From positions 1-10,928 of the forward strand of contig DPSI01000227.1 of NCBI GenBank assembly GCA_003527165.1: a stretch of 10,928 nucleotides of DNA. Direction: 5' to 3'. Position numbers and translations under genes: made by a program. The first letter of the stretch is position 1. The number at the start of each line of letters is the position of its first letter. The notes below the pieces were generated by a model. That model made no database searches. It was given only the letters and a program-made list of their open reading frames with translations, and was not told the origin of the DNA. Shown piece by piece: positions 1 to 6,984 of this stretch. Origin of the DNA: Pseudomonas sp. Lineage in GTDB: Bacteria > Pseudomonadota > Gammaproteobacteria > Pseudomonadales > Pseudomonadaceae.

Positions 1-413
1 TAGCCGGCAATGTTGGCCTGGGAGGAAAGCACGTCGAGGCTCTGCGCGCGTGAGGTGCGCGGCGCGGCTTCCAGGGCGAAGGCGGTGATACCGCGTTCGG
101 CCATGCGTGCGATGTTTTCGTTGTCGAAGGGATTGAGCATGCCGATCAGAACCGTACCGGGCTGCATCTGCGCCAGTTCGGTTTCGTTCGGTGCGTTCAC
201 CTTCAGCAGGATCTCTGCTGCGAACGCCGCAGCGGCATCGGCGATGGTGGCGCCTGCCGCCTCGAAGGCACTGTCCGGGATACTGGCCTGTACGCCAGCC
301 CCGCTCTGCACCGTCACCCGATGCCCTTGCCCGATCAGCTTCTTGATGGTTTCCGGTGTCGCGGCGACGCGCGTTTCACCGGGCCTGGTTTCGAGAGGAA
401 CACCAATGTGCAT
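1..413 (-). CDS. pntAA: NAD(P) transhydrogenase subunit alpha, N-terminal part (partial)
   Basis: Proton-translocating transhydrogenase moves hydride between NADH and NADP+ at the inner membrane; this subunit carries the cytoplasmic NAD(H)-binding domain I. The first 137 residues are visible and the gene continues past the left edge. The protein opens MHIGVPLETRPGETRVAATP, the usual start of the AlaDH/PNT N-terminal domain, and residues 115-137 match the family signature around PRTSRAQSLDVLSSQANIAG. The related alanine dehydrogenases share this domain, but the Pro-Leu-Glu-Thr opening and the SRAQ-LDVLSSQ segment favour PntA. In pseudomonads the alpha subunit is normally split (PntAA and PntAB), which cannot be confirmed here. 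The ATG at 413 is preceded by AGGAG (minus strand, ten bases of spacing). It is divergent from gspE across 516 bp, with no functional link to secretion expected. Confidence 0.93.
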   Translation of the reverse strand, partial: MHIGVPLETRPGETRVAATPETIKKLIGQGHRVTVQSGAGVQASIPDSAFEAAGATIADAAAAFAAEILLKVNAPNETELAQMQPGTVLIGMLNPFDNENIARMAERGITAFALEAAPRTSRAQSLDVLSSQANIAG

Positions 414-460
414 TGTTCTTGTTCTCCTGCTTGATCGTAACCAGCGACCTGCTCGGTAGG

Positions 461-493
461 CCGCTAGTGGTCCTGTTCGCCCGACCACTGCGG
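461..493. repeat. inverted repeat / hairpin in the pntAA upstream region
   Basis: CCGCTAGTGGTC (461-472) pairs with GACCACTGCGG (483-493): eleven base pairs with one bulged T at 465 and a ten-base loop. Neither side has a T run, so it does not look like an intrinsic terminator. Its near edge is 47 bp from the pntAA start codon, so it would fall in that gene's 5' leader if transcription begins further upstream. It could be a protein-binding site or an RNA structure; the sequence does not decide. Confidence 0.6.
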
Positions 494-560
494 ATGGGGT
501 CGAGTGCTTGTATCGGCTAACGGGCCCCGGCACTGCTGGTTGAGCCTGCTGCGGCGAGGC

Positions 561-589
561 ATTCTGCAAGCGCCGCGAAAATCAAACAA
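561..589 (-). promoter_or_regulatory. possible sigma-70 promoter for pntAA (weak)
   Basis: On the minus strand TTGTTT (584-589) and CAGAAT (561-566) stand 17 bp apart, matching three of six bases of the -35 consensus and four of six of the -10. It is the best candidate I found facing pntAA, and it would leave a leader of roughly 140 nt containing the 461-493 hairpin. The -35 overlaps the palindrome at 583-596, a placement that suits repression. The match is weak and chance similarity is quite possible. Confidence 0.25.
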
Positions 590-596
590 CTGTTTT
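583..596. promoter_or_regulatory. palindromic operator-like site, similar to PsrA/TetR motif
   Basis: CAAAC-AACT-GTTTT is a near-palindrome with half-sites ten bases apart, in the most AT-rich part of the intergenic region. Pseudomonas PsrA, a TetR-family regulator responding to fatty acids, is reported to bind [G/C]AAAC-N2-4-GTTT[G/C]; this site matches at all but the last base. It lies 170 bp upstream of the pntAA start and overlaps the weak -35 candidate. Assignment to PsrA is inference; another TetR-family protein or chance is possible. Confidence 0.35.
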
Positions 597-810
597 AATC
601 GGGACTCGATGGTGTCGCTACGTTCACAACCTGACCGTATGGTTGCGTTGTATCGCTGCAGGCTGCGCCTGTATTGGCTTCAAGCCATGCCAGACAGTGC
701 GGCGCCGGGTTTTGCGCGGCGCAATCATGAATGACGGGCCATAGACGGGGTATTCGTCTGGGGCGTTGTCTATATTCTACCTTGGTGCCGTTTTGCGGCT
801 GGCCAGGCGA

Positions 811-839
811 TAGTCGAAAAACTGTCGAAGGTTTGAAAT
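811..839 (+). promoter_or_regulatory. 11-bp-spaced direct repeats upstream of gspE, faintly Pho-box-like
   Basis: GTCGAA occurs at 813-818 and again at 824-829, exactly 11 bp apart, followed by TTGAAAT at 833-839. The units TAGTCGA-AAAA-CTGTCGA share the layout of a Pho box (two 7-mers of CTGTCAT type with a 4-bp AT spacer) but match only about 11 of 18 positions. Direct half-sites one helical turn apart suit a response regulator of the OmpR/PhoB family. The repeats end 91 bp before the gspE start codon. Regulator identity is not established. Confidence 0.25.
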
Positions 840-855
840 GTCATTCACTTCTTGT

Positions 856-889
856 AGTCCAAAGCCAATGGTTGCGCCGGCTTTGGACT
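856..889. repeat. perfect 11-bp inverted repeat just upstream of gspE
   Basis: AGTCCAAAGCC (856-866) and GGCTTTGGACT (879-889) are perfect reverse complements around a 12-base loop. In RNA the stem could extend by a U-G and a G-C pair to 854-891. No T run follows on either strand, so it is not a standard terminator. It ends 40 bp before the gspE ATG, where it could be an operator or a hairpin in the 5' leader of the secretion operon. Confidence 0.65.
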
Positions 890-929
890 GCCGACGAACT
901 TCGATTGCATTGCTTGCGAGAAATTCAGC

Positions 930-2444
930 ATGGCCGAACTGGACGTGAACGAGATGACCACTCTGCTTGAGGAGCCGGCCCAGCGGCGCCTGCCGTTTGC
1001 CTTCGCTCGGCGCCATGGTGTGATCCTGCTGGATGGCCCGGAAGGCTTTCGCCTGTGCGCGCGTGAAGGCGCACCGCTGACTGCACTGCAGGAGGCGCAG
1101 CGCGTCGCGGGTGGCCCGCTGGCCATGCAATGGCTGGCGCAGGACGAATTCGAGCAGGCGCTGAGCGCGGCCTACCAGCACGACTCCTCGGCCGCGATGC
1201 TCATGGTCGAAGGCTTGGGCGACGAGATGGACTTGCATAGCCTGGCCGACCAGATCCAGGAAACCGAGGACTTGCTCGAGCAGGAGGACGACGCGCCGAT
1301 CATTCGCTTGATCAACGCGATCCTCGGCGAGGCGATCAAGGAAAACGCCTCGGATATCCATGTCGAGACCTTCGAGAAACGGTTGGTGATCCGCTTCCGG
1401 ATCGACGGCATCCTCCGTGAAGTGGTGCAGCCCAAGCGCGAACTGGCGGCGCTGCTGGTATCGCGGATCAAAGTCATGGCGCGGCTGGACATCGCCGAGA
1501 AACGCATCCCTCAGGATGGTCGCATTTCCCTGCGGGTCGGCGGACGTGAGGTCGACATCCGGGTCTCGACGTTGCCCTCGGCCAACGGCGAGCGCGTGGT
1601 GTTGCGCCTGCTCGACAAGCAGGCCGGACGCCTGACCCTGCGTCACCTGGGCATGAGCGAGCGCGATCGGCGCGTGATGGAGCAGGCGGTGCAGAAGCCG
1701 CATGGGATCATCCTCGTTACCGGCCCGACCGGCTCGGGTAAGACCACCACGCTCTACGCCAGCCTGGTCACGCTCAACGACCGCACGCGCAACATCCTCA
1801 CCGTCGAGGACCCGATCGAATACAACCTCGAGGGCATCGGTCAGACCCAGGTCAACACCAAGGTCGACATGACCTTCGCCCGCGGGTTGCGCGCCATCCT
1901 GCGCCAGGACCCGGACGTGGTGATGGTCGGTGAGATCCGCGACCAGGAAACCGCCGACATGGCGGTGCAGGCGTCGCTGACCGGCCACCTGGTGCTCTCG
2001 ACGCTGCACACCAACAGCGCCATCGGCGCGGTGACGCGTCTGGTGGACATGGGCGTCGAGCCGTTCCTGATTTCCTCATCCCTGCTTGGCGTGCTGGCCC
2101 AACGCCTCGTGCGGGTGTTGTGTAATGACTGCAAACGCGCTTACGTCGCCGACGAAGCCGAGTGCGCCCTGTTCGGCCTCGACCCGAGCGAGGCGCCAAC
2201 GCTGTATCACGCCGAGGGCTGCGACGTCTGCCGCCAGCTGGGCTACCGTGGGCGGACCGGCATCTACGAGTTGGTCATGTTCGACGACACCCTGCGCAGC
2301 ATGATCCACACCCGCGCGCCCGAGCAGGACATGCTCCGTCACGCTCGCCGGCTGGGCCCGAGCATTCGCGAGGATGGCCTGCGTAAAGTGCGCGAAGGCG
2401 TGACCACCATCGAAGAAGTATTGCGCGTGACCCGCGAGGAATAG
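930..2444 (+). CDS. gspE: type II secretion system ATPase GspE (XcpR)
   Basis: GspE is the cytoplasmic hexameric ATPase that powers pseudopilus assembly, docked to the membrane through GspL and GspF. The 504-residue product has full family length (P. aeruginosa XcpR is about 502). An N-terminal regulatory and GspL-binding region covers about 1-120, then the N2 and catalytic domains. Visible motifs are Walker A GPTGSGKT (265-272), the aspartate box around LTVEDPIEY (290-298), Walker B around [12 protein letters not shown] (327-338), the histidine box [12 protein letters not shown] (351-362) and the tetracysteine zinc site C398-x2-C401 with C431-x2-C434. The zinc site separates GspE from PilT-type ATPases. 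The ATG at 930 has only a weak GAGA at 918-921. First gene of the run; the upstream inverted repeat and direct repeats are candidate control sites. All catalytic motifs are intact. Confidence 0.97.
   Translation: MAELDVNEMTTLLEEPAQRRLPFAFARRHGVILLDGPEGFRLCAREGAPLTALQEAQRVAGGPLAMQWLAQDEFEQALSAAYQHDSSAAMLMVEGLGDEMDLHSLADQIQETEDLLEQEDDAPIIRLINAILGEAIKENASDIHVETFEKRLVIRFRIDGILREVVQPKRELAALLVSRIKVMARLDIAEKRIPQDGRISLRVGGREVDIRVSTLPSANGERVVLRLLDKQAGRLTLRHLGMSERDRRVMEQAVQKPHGIILVTGPTGSGKTTTLYASLVTLNDRTRNILTVEDPIEYNLEGIGQTQVNTKVDMTFARGLRAILRQDPDVVMVGEIRDQETADMAVQASLTGHLVLSTLHTNSAIGAVTRLVDMGVEPFLISSSLLGVLAQRLVRVLCNDCKRAYVADEAECALFGLDPSEAPTLYHAEGCDVCRQLGYRGRTGIYELVMFDDTLRSMIHTRAPEQDMLRHARRLGPSIREDGLRKVREGVTTIEEVLRVTREE
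2436..2440 (+). promoter_or_regulatory. strong Shine-Dalgarno at the end of gspE
   Basis: GAGGA lies inside the last gspE codons, seven bases before the ATG at 2448. That is ideal spacing, yet the next recognisable gene (gspF) starts 200 bp further on. It either serves the small frame at 2448-2645 or is a remnant of an ancestral, closely coupled gspE-gspF junction. Confidence 0.4.
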
Positions 2445-2644
2445 TTAATGAGCTGTACCGCTACATGGGCCCTGAGGGCACCGCGCAGGTTAGAGCGCGG
2501 CTTGTGCCAATGGGCTTCAGGGCGGGGGAAACCCGCGGCCAAGGGACAGTTTGGCAGGGGCGGCGTACGTCAGCCGCGCTGCAAGGACGCATGTGAAACG
2601 GGCCGGTGTCTGCTTGGTCGCCGTGTCGGTGGAGAATCGCGCTG
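2445..2644 (+). other. structured 200-bp spacer between gspE and gspF
   Basis: The other gsp genes overlap or lie within a few bases of each other, but 200 bp separate gspE from gspF. The spacer can fold into three successive hairpins: GGCA+CCGCGC (2477-2486) with GCGCGG (2495-2500) and TGCC (2505-2508), leaving a four-base bulge; GCGGG/CCCGC (2522-2526 and 2532-2536); and GCAG+GCGGC (2554-2564) with GCCGC+CTGC (2573-2582). TGCCAA (2505-2510) can alternatively pair with TTGGCA (2551-2556), which would disrupt the first and third hairpins. GCCC-TGA-GGGC at 2469-2479 is a further palindrome. No T runs are present. It may be a repetitive extragenic element, an mRNA processing or attenuation site, or an insertion remnant. 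Confidence 0.5.
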
Positions 2645-2645
2645 A
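2448..2645 (+). CDS. possible small ORF filling the gspE-gspF gap (65 aa)
   Basis: The frame begins four bases after the gspE stop, behind a well-placed GAGGA, and its TGA overlaps the gspF ATG (TGATG), so it fills the intercistronic gap exactly. Against it, the predicted peptide is rich in Arg, Gly and Cys, has no domain, signal peptide or membrane segment, and resembles no T2SS component I know. Its codons are unlike its neighbours (several AGG, one TTA, third-position G+C of about two thirds against clearly higher in the gsp genes). The same bases form hairpins. It may act as a leader or coupling frame rather than encode a functional protein, or be chance. I do not assign a function. Confidence 0.18.
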   Translation: MSCTATWALRAPRRLERGLCQWASGRGKPAAKGQFGRGGVRQPRCKDACETGRCLLGRRVGGESR

Positions 2646-3859
2646 TGGCGGCGTTCGAATATATCGCCCTCGACCCACGCGGTCGCGAGCAGAAGGGTCT
2701 GATCGAGGCGGACAGCTCGCGCCAGGCGCGCCAGTTGTTGCGCGAGAAGCAATGGTCGCCGCTGGAGGTCAAGCAGGCCAAGGCCAAGGAAGACAGCGGC
2801 GGCGGAGGCTTCGCCTTTGGTCGTGGGTTGTCGGCACGCGACCTGGCGCTGGTGACCCGCCAGCTGGCGACCCTGGTTCAGGCGGCGCTGCCGATCGAGG
2901 AAGCCCTGCGCGCGGCGGCGGCGCAATCGTCTTCGCAGAAGATCAAGTCGATGTTGCTGGCGGTGCGGGCGCGGGTAATGGAAGGCCATAGCCTGGCGGG
3001 GTCGCTGCGCGAATATCCATCGGCGTTTCCCGAGCTGTATCGCGCCACGGTGGCGGCGGGCGAGCATGCCGGGCATCTGGGGCTGGTGCTCGATCAGCTG
3101 GCCGACTATACGGACCAACGTCAACAGTCGCGGCAGAAGATCCAGCTGGCGCTGCTGTATCCGGTGATCCTGCTGGTGGCCTCGCTGGCCATCGTGGTGT
3201 TGCTGCTGGGGTACGTGGTACCGGACGTGGTGAAGGTGTTCGTCAATACCGGGCAGCAGCTGCCGGCGCTGACCACCGGCCTGATCGCCACGAGCGAGGC
3301 GGTGCAGCGCTGGGGCTGGCTGATGCTCATCGTGATTGTGGCGGCAGTCGTGGGCATGCGCCAGGCGCTGCGTGACGAGCAGATAAAGCGTCGCTGGCAT
3401 GCCTTCATCCTGCGTATCCCGCTGGTGGGGCGCCTGGCGCGGGCGACCAACACCGCGCGCTTCGCCTCGACCCTGGCGATTCTCACCCGCAGCGGCGTGC
3501 CGCTGGTGGATGCCCTGGGCATCGCGGCGGCGGTGATCGCCAACCTGCGCATCCGCGACAAGGTCATCGAGGCGGCGCAGCGCGTCCGTGAAGGGGGCAG
3601 CCTGACCCGTGCGCTGGATGCCACCGGCGAATTTCCGCCGATGATGCTGCACATGATCGCCAGCGGCGAGAAATCCGGTGAGCTGGATCAGATGCTGGCG
3701 CGTACCGCGCGCAACCAGGAAAACGACCTGGCCGCGCAGATCTCGCTGATGGTGGGACTTTTCGAACCCTTCATGCTGGTGTTCATGGGGGCTGTGGTAT
3801 TGGTGATCGTGCTGGCGATCCTGCTGCCGATCCTTTCTCTCAATCAACTGGTGGGCTAG
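2645..3859 (+). CDS. gspF: type II secretion inner-membrane platform protein GspF (XcpS)
   Basis: GspF is the polytopic core of the inner-membrane assembly platform and contacts GspE and GspL. The 404-residue product matches XcpS in length. Two T2SSF cytoplasmic domains alternate with membrane spans: domain 1 at about 65-165, span 1 near 168-195, span 2 near 222-242, domain 2 at about 268-370 and span 3 near 372-398. Repeated G(E/S)xxGxLxxxL-type segments appear at about 139-151 ([13 protein letters not shown]) and 341-351 ([11 protein letters not shown]). I chose ATG 2645 because the family opens MAAFEY-ALDP and GGAG lies at 2631-2634; an in-frame ATG at 2606 would add 13 unrelated residues. 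The TAG stop overlaps a possible GTG start of gspG. Close relatives serve type IV pili (PilC), but the neighbours settle it as GspF. Confidence 0.96.
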   Translation: MAAFEYIALDPRGREQKGLIEADSSRQARQLLREKQWSPLEVKQAKAKEDSGGGGFAFGRGLSARDLALVTRQLATLVQAALPIEEALRAAAAQSSSQKIKSMLLAVRARVMEGHSLAGSLREYPSAFPELYRATVAAGEHAGHLGLVLDQLADYTDQRQQSRQKIQLALLYPVILLVASLAIVVLLLGYVVPDVVKVFVNTGQQLPALTTGLIATSEAVQRWGWLMLIVIVAAVVGMRQALRDEQIKRRWHAFILRIPLVGRLARATNTARFASTLAILTRSGVPLVDALGIAAAVIANLRIRDKVIEAAQRVREGGSLTRALDATGEFPPMMLHMIASGEKSGELDQMLARTARNQENDLAAQISLMVGLFEPFMLVFMGAVVLVIVLAILLPILSLNQLVG

Positions 3860-3864
3860 TGAGC

Positions 3865-4299
3865 ATGACGTTGAACGAACGCAAACAGAGGGGCTTCACC
3901 CTCATCGAAATCATGGTGGTGGTGGTGATCCTCGGGATCCTCGCCGCGCTGGTGGTGCCGCAGGTGATGAACCGCCCGGACCAGGCCAAGGTCACCGTGG
4001 CCAAGGGCGATATCAAGGCCATCGGCGCCGCTCTCGACATGTACAAGCTGGACAACTATTCCTATCCCAGTACCCAGCAAGGTCTGGATGCGCTGGTGGA
4101 AAAGCCCGGCGGCAATCCGCAGCCGAAAAACTGGAATCGCGACGGTTACCTCAAACGCGTGCCCAAAGACCCCTGGGGCAACGAGTACCAGTACCTGTCG
4201 CCCGGCACGCAGGGTCAATACGACCTGTATTCTTACGGCGCCGACGGCAAGCAGGGCGGTTCCGACCTGAACGCGGACATCGGTAACTGGGACCTCTGA
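3865..4299 (+). CDS. gspG: major pseudopilin GspG (XcpT)
   Basis: GspG is the main subunit of the periplasmic pseudopilus that pushes substrates through the secretin. From ATG 3865 the product has 144 residues. The prepilin leader [10 protein letters not shown] is followed by FTLIE, so GspO/PilD should cut after Gly10 and methylate Phe; Glu+5 is present. The hydrophobic helix spans about 14-34, and the conserved [12 protein letters not shown] segment and the C-terminal calcium-loop region rich in Asp and Gly (near [17 protein letters not shown]) are typical. An in-frame GTG at 3859 overlapping the gspF stop would add two residues; I prefer ATG 3865 because GGTGGG (3850-3855) is nine bases away. 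It lies directly after gspF and three bases before gspH. Confidence 0.96.
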   Translation: MTLNERKQRGFTLIEIMVVVVILGILAALVVPQVMNRPDQAKVTVAKGDIKAIGAALDMYKLDNYSYPSTQQGLDALVEKPGGNPQPKNWNRDGYLKRVPKDPWGNEYQYLSPGTQGQYDLYSYGADGKQGGSDLNADIGNWDL

Positions 4300-4302
4300 T
4301 TC

Positions 4303-4878
4303 ATGCCTTGGGCACGCCGGGAAGGCGGCTTCACGCTGATCGAGCTGCTGGTGGTGATCGTCATTCTCGGCAGTCTGGTAGGCCTGGCGGTGCTCTCGAT
4401 GGGCAGCTCCAGTTCGTCCCGTGAGGTCCGTGACGAAGCGCAACGTCTGGCAACCCTGATCGGCCTGATGGCTGACGAGGCCGTACTCGACAGCCGTGAG
4501 TACGGCCTGCTGATCAGCCGCGACGGCTATCGGGTGATGCATTACGACGAGGCCGAGGCGCGCTGGCGCGATGCCGGAGACGGCAAGGCGCACCAGGCGC
4601 CGGAGTGGATACGTCTGGAGCTGGAACTCGACGGTTCGCCGCTGAAACTGGTGGCGCCGGTCAAGCGCGAGGACGACCCGATCGGCCTCTCCGGTGAGGG
4701 CGACCGCGAGCGCCGTCGTGCGCCTCGGGTGCAGCCGCAGCTGTTGATTCTCTCCAGCGGCGAGCTTTCACCGTTCACCCTGACCTTCACCGACCAACGT
4801 CCGGGCGGCACTGGATGGGTGATCTCCAGCGATGGCTTTCGCATGCCCCGTGCCGAACCGCAGGAAGCGCGCCGATGA
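4303..4878 (+). CDS. gspH: minor pseudopilin GspH (XcpU)
   Basis: GspH is a minor pseudopilin thought to link the I-J-K tip to the GspG fibre. The 191-residue product, slightly longer than XcpU (about 172), has the leader MPWARREGG followed by FTLIE with Glu+5, a hydrophobic helix at about 11-30, then a mixed globular domain ending in a Gly/Ser-rich segment before DGFRMPRAEP. Residues about 125-145 (after REDDPIGL) are charged and probably a surface loop, which may explain the extra length. It starts three bases after gspG without a strong ribosome site, suggesting translational coupling, and its stop overlaps the gspI start (ATGA). FimT-like pilins are similar, but gene order supports GspH. 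Confidence 0.93.
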   Translation: MPWARREGGFTLIELLVVIVILGSLVGLAVLSMGSSSSSREVRDEAQRLATLIGLMADEAVLDSREYGLLISRDGYRVMHYDEAEARWRDAGDGKAHQAPEWIRLELELDGSPLKLVAPVKREDDPIGLSGEGDRERRRAPRVQPQLLILSSGELSPFTLTFTDQRPGGTGWVISSDGFRMPRAEPQEARR

Positions 4879-5282
4879 GCCGCGGCCAGCCCCGCTCATG
4901 TGGCTTCACCCTGCTGGAAGTCTTGGTGGCACTGGCGATTTTCGCCATCGTCGCCGCAGTGGTATTGACCGCGGCCGGGCGCAGCGTGAACAACGCCGGG
5001 CGACTGGAGGCGCTGACGCTGGCCGGATGGATTGCCGACAACCGCCTCACCGAACTGCAGCTGCAACAGCCAGCGCCGAGCATCGGCCGCACAGACCAGG
5101 AGCTGGAATTCGGTGGGCGCCAGTGGCAGACGCTCAGCGAAGTGGAAACCAGCGGAACGCCCGGGCTGTTGCGCATTCGCGTCTGGGTTGCAGCTGCCGA
5201 GTCGCGTCGCAGTACAAGCACCGGCTCGGTCGAAGAGCGCGCGGTGACCAGCCTCACCGGCTTCGTCGGCGTCGGCCTATGA
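4875..5282 (+). CDS. gspI: minor pseudopilin GspI (XcpV)
   Basis: GspI is the nucleating minor pseudopilin of the I-J-K tip complex. The 135-residue product is close to XcpV (about 129). The leader MSRGQPRSCG precedes FTLLEVLVALAIF with Glu+5, and the family motif WIADNRLTELQL follows at about 52-63. I chose ATG 4875 because it sits in an ATGA overlap with the gspH stop and has AGGAAG at 4862-4867; a longer in-frame start at 4815 lies deep in gspH and would put 20 unrelated residues before the prepilin leader. The stop in turn overlaps gspJ by ATGA. Confidence 0.94.
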   Translation: MSRGQPRSCGFTLLEVLVALAIFAIVAAVVLTAAGRSVNNAGRLEALTLAGWIADNRLTELQLQQPAPSIGRTDQELEFGGRQWQTLSEVETSGTPGLLRIRVWVAAAESRRSTSTGSVEERAVTSLTGFVGVGL

Positions 5283-6001
5283 GGCGCCGGGCCTTGATGG
5301 GGCGGGACATGACCGGCTTCACGCTGCTGGAACTGCTGATCGCCATCGCCCTGTTCGCGCTGCTGGGCCTGGCCACGTATCGCATGCTCGAAGCGGTTTT
5401 GCGCAGCGACGGGGTGGTGCGCGCACAGGAAATCCAGCTGCGCGAGCTCAGCCGAGCCGTATGGCGTCTGGAGCAGGACCTGATGCAGGCGGTGCCGCGG
5501 CCAGTGCGCGATGCCTACGGCGATGAGCAGAACGCGTTGATCGGTCAGCTTTCCAGTTTCGAAGGGGGCGCCGCCCTGGAGCTGACCCGCAGCGGCTGGC
5601 GCAACCCCACCGGGATGCGCCGGGCCAATCTGCAGCGGGTCCGTTGGCGCCTCGCCGAGGACAGCCTGGAACGGCTTTACTGGGTCGTGCTCGATCGCGA
5701 TATCGACAGCGAACCACGTGCGCAGCGGGTGCTGGAGGATGTCACCGAGCTGCGCCTGCGCTATCTCGACGCGGAAAACAGCTGGCATGAGGAATGGCCG
5801 CCTTTCGAGTTCGGCCGTGGGGATCCGGAAGAGCAGGCGCGGCGCCTGCCGGTTGCCGTCGAGGTGTCATTCGACCATCAGCGTTACGGCACCATCACTC
5901 GGCTGCTGCGCCTGCCCGATGGCCCGACGCCGGCGCCGCAGTTCGTCCAGCCGGACTCGCAGGGCGTTCCTGGGCCCGACCCCGAAGGGGAAATGCAATG
6001 A
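5279..6001 (+). CDS. gspJ: minor pseudopilin GspJ (XcpW)
   Basis: GspJ is a minor pseudopilin of the tip complex with GspI and GspK. The 240-residue product matches XcpW (about 237). A basic leader of 13 residues ends in TG before FTLLELLIAIALFALLGLATYRM, with Glu+5 and a helix at about 15-35; the long globular domain follows and the tail is rich in Pro. Three in-frame ATGs (5279, 5297 and 5309) could start it. I use 5279 because it forms an ATGA overlap with the gspI stop, although 5297 has GAGG at 5281-5284. Mature protein is the same for all three. The stop overlaps the gspK start. Confidence 0.94.
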   Translation: MRRRALMGRDMTGFTLLELLIAIALFALLGLATYRMLEAVLRSDGVVRAQEIQLRELSRAVWRLEQDLMQAVPRPVRDAYGDEQNALIGQLSSFEGGAALELTRSGWRNPTGMRRANLQRVRWRLAEDSLERLYWVVLDRDIDSEPRAQRVLEDVTELRLRYLDAENSWHEEWPPFEFGRGDPEEQARRLPVAVEVSFDHQRYGTITRLLRLPDGPTPAPQFVQPDSQGVPGPDPEGEMQ

Positions 6002-6981
6002 AAGCCCAGCGCGGCGTCGCGCTGATCACCGTGCTGCTGGTGGTGGCCATCGTCACCGTGGTCTGCGCCGGCATGATCGCCCGTCAGCAGTTATCGATCC
6101 GTGGCACCGCCAACCATGCGCAGGCGCGTCAGGCCTGGCACTACGCCCTGGGTGGCGAAGCCTTGGCGCAGTCGATATTGCTCCGCGATCTGCAAACGTC
6201 AGGCAACGGCACCGGACAACCCGCGGTCGATCATCTGCTCGAACCCTGGGCGCTGCCGCAGCCGGCCTACGATCTCGACGAAGACCAGGGTCAGGTTCAG
6301 GTCCGTATCGAGGATCTGGCCGGACGCTTCAACCTCAACAGCCTGGTGCAGCAGCAACAGCCGAATGCGGCAGCGCTGGCGCAGTTCCGTCGGCTGCTGC
6401 TACGCCTGCAAATCAGCGAGCCCTACGCCGAGCGACTGGTCGATTGGCTGGATAGCGATCAGCAGCCCAGTGGTGAGCAAGGTGCCGAAGACAATGCCTA
6501 TCTGCTGCTCGACCCACCGTACCGCACGGCCGGCAGACGCCTGGAGGATCTTTCCGAGCTGCGCTTGCTGCTCGACATGCGCGACGAGGACTTCCAGCGG
6601 CTGGCGCCCTATGTCAGCGCCCTGCCGGCGGACACCCCGTTGAACGTCAATACGGCCAGTGCCATGGTGCTGTCGAGCCTCGCCGATAGCCTCAGCCCGA
6701 GCGTCGCCGAAGCGCTGGTGCAGGCGCGGCGGGCTAGCGGGTTTCGCGATGTCGCAAGCTTCATGGCGCAACCGGCGCTTGGCGGTGTCCAATTGCAGGG
6801 CACCCGCGTGGCGGTAACGAGTCAGTTCTTTCAGGCCACCAGCGAAGTGCGTCTGGCTGACCGCCGGCTGGCCTTGGTAAGCCAGCTGCGGCGTGAGGAA
6901 AACGGTGATGTCCGTGTCCTTCAGCGAAACCTGGGGCAACCGCCACGGCTGCCTCGTCAAACCAACGATGGAGGACGATAG
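5998..6981 (+). CDS. gspK: minor pseudopilin GspK (XcpX), tip subunit
   Basis: GspK is the large minor pseudopilin that caps the pseudopilus. The 327-residue product is close to XcpX (about 333). The short leader MKAQRG precedes VALITVLLVVAIVTVV; Thr instead of Glu at +5 is the family rule, consistent with its tip position. Family segments are DLAGRFNLNSL (106-116), DWLDSD (149-154), a loop that contributes to metal binding in homologues, and NVNTA (216-220) at the start of a helix-hairpin-helix-like region. The ATG at 5998 overlaps the gspJ stop and has AAGGGG about seven bases upstream. gspL follows three bases after the TAG. Confidence 0.95.
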   Translation: MKAQRGVALITVLLVVAIVTVVCAGMIARQQLSIRGTANHAQARQAWHYALGGEALAQSILLRDLQTSGNGTGQPAVDHLLEPWALPQPAYDLDEDQGQVQVRIEDLAGRFNLNSLVQQQQPNAAALAQFRRLLLRLQISEPYAERLVDWLDSDQQPSGEQGAEDNAYLLLDPPYRTAGRRLEDLSELRLLLDMRDEDFQRLAPYVSALPADTPLNVNTASAMVLSSLADSLSPSVAEALVQARRASGFRDVASFMAQPALGGVQLQGTRVAVTSQFFQATSEVRLADRRLALVSQLRREENGDVRVLQRNLGQPPRLPRQTNDGGR

Positions 6982-6984
6982 CTG

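Larger units (their letters stand above)
414..929. other. divergent intergenic region pntAA / gspE
   Basis: This 516-bp stretch separates two divergent genes. The short open frames in it (for example 504-734 and 731-970 on +) have no recognisable product, no good ribosome site and atypical codons, so I call no gene. It is visibly less G+C-rich in patches (580-600 and 765-780). Besides the sites listed separately, it holds several short perfect palindromes: CAGGC-TGC-GCCTG at 659-671, TGGCTT-C-AAGCCA at 675-687, TTGCGC-G-GCGCAA at 712-724 and AGACG/CGTCT at 743-747 and 755-759. An AT-rich TATATTCT patch at 771-778 resembles a -10 box, but no good -35 lies at the right distance. Promoters for both neighbours presumably lie here. 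I see no trace of gspC or gspD, which occupy the equivalent place in P. aeruginosa. Confidence 0.7.

Noticed and set aside
10..459. 149-codon + strand frame at the left edge
   Set aside because: It is the complement of pntAA, which has a clear family signature on the minus strand.
675..690. Possible sigma-54 promoter (TGGC with ATGC)
   Set aside because: The GG and GC elements are one base too far apart, and the bases between do not fit the consensus; the sequence is better described as a TGGCTT-C-AAGCCA palindrome.
504..970. Two short + strand frames (504-734 and 731-970) in the pntAA-gspE gap
   Set aside because: No ribosome site, no recognisable motif, unusual residue content, and the second runs into gspE in another frame.
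777..2009. 410-codon open frame on the minus strand opposite gspE
   Set aside because: It lies inside gspE, whose motifs are complete. The predicted protein is His/Gln/Arg/Asp-rich without a domain, as expected for an antisense frame in G+C-rich coding DNA.
2606..2644. Longer gspF starting at ATG 2606
   Set aside because: The 13 added residues have no counterpart in the family, which begins MAAFEY; GGAG is correctly placed for 2645.
2570..3847. 425-codon open frame on the minus strand opposite gspF
   Set aside because: Full overlap with a well-conserved gspF. The product is a His/Gln/Arg-rich low-complexity string typical of antisense frames.
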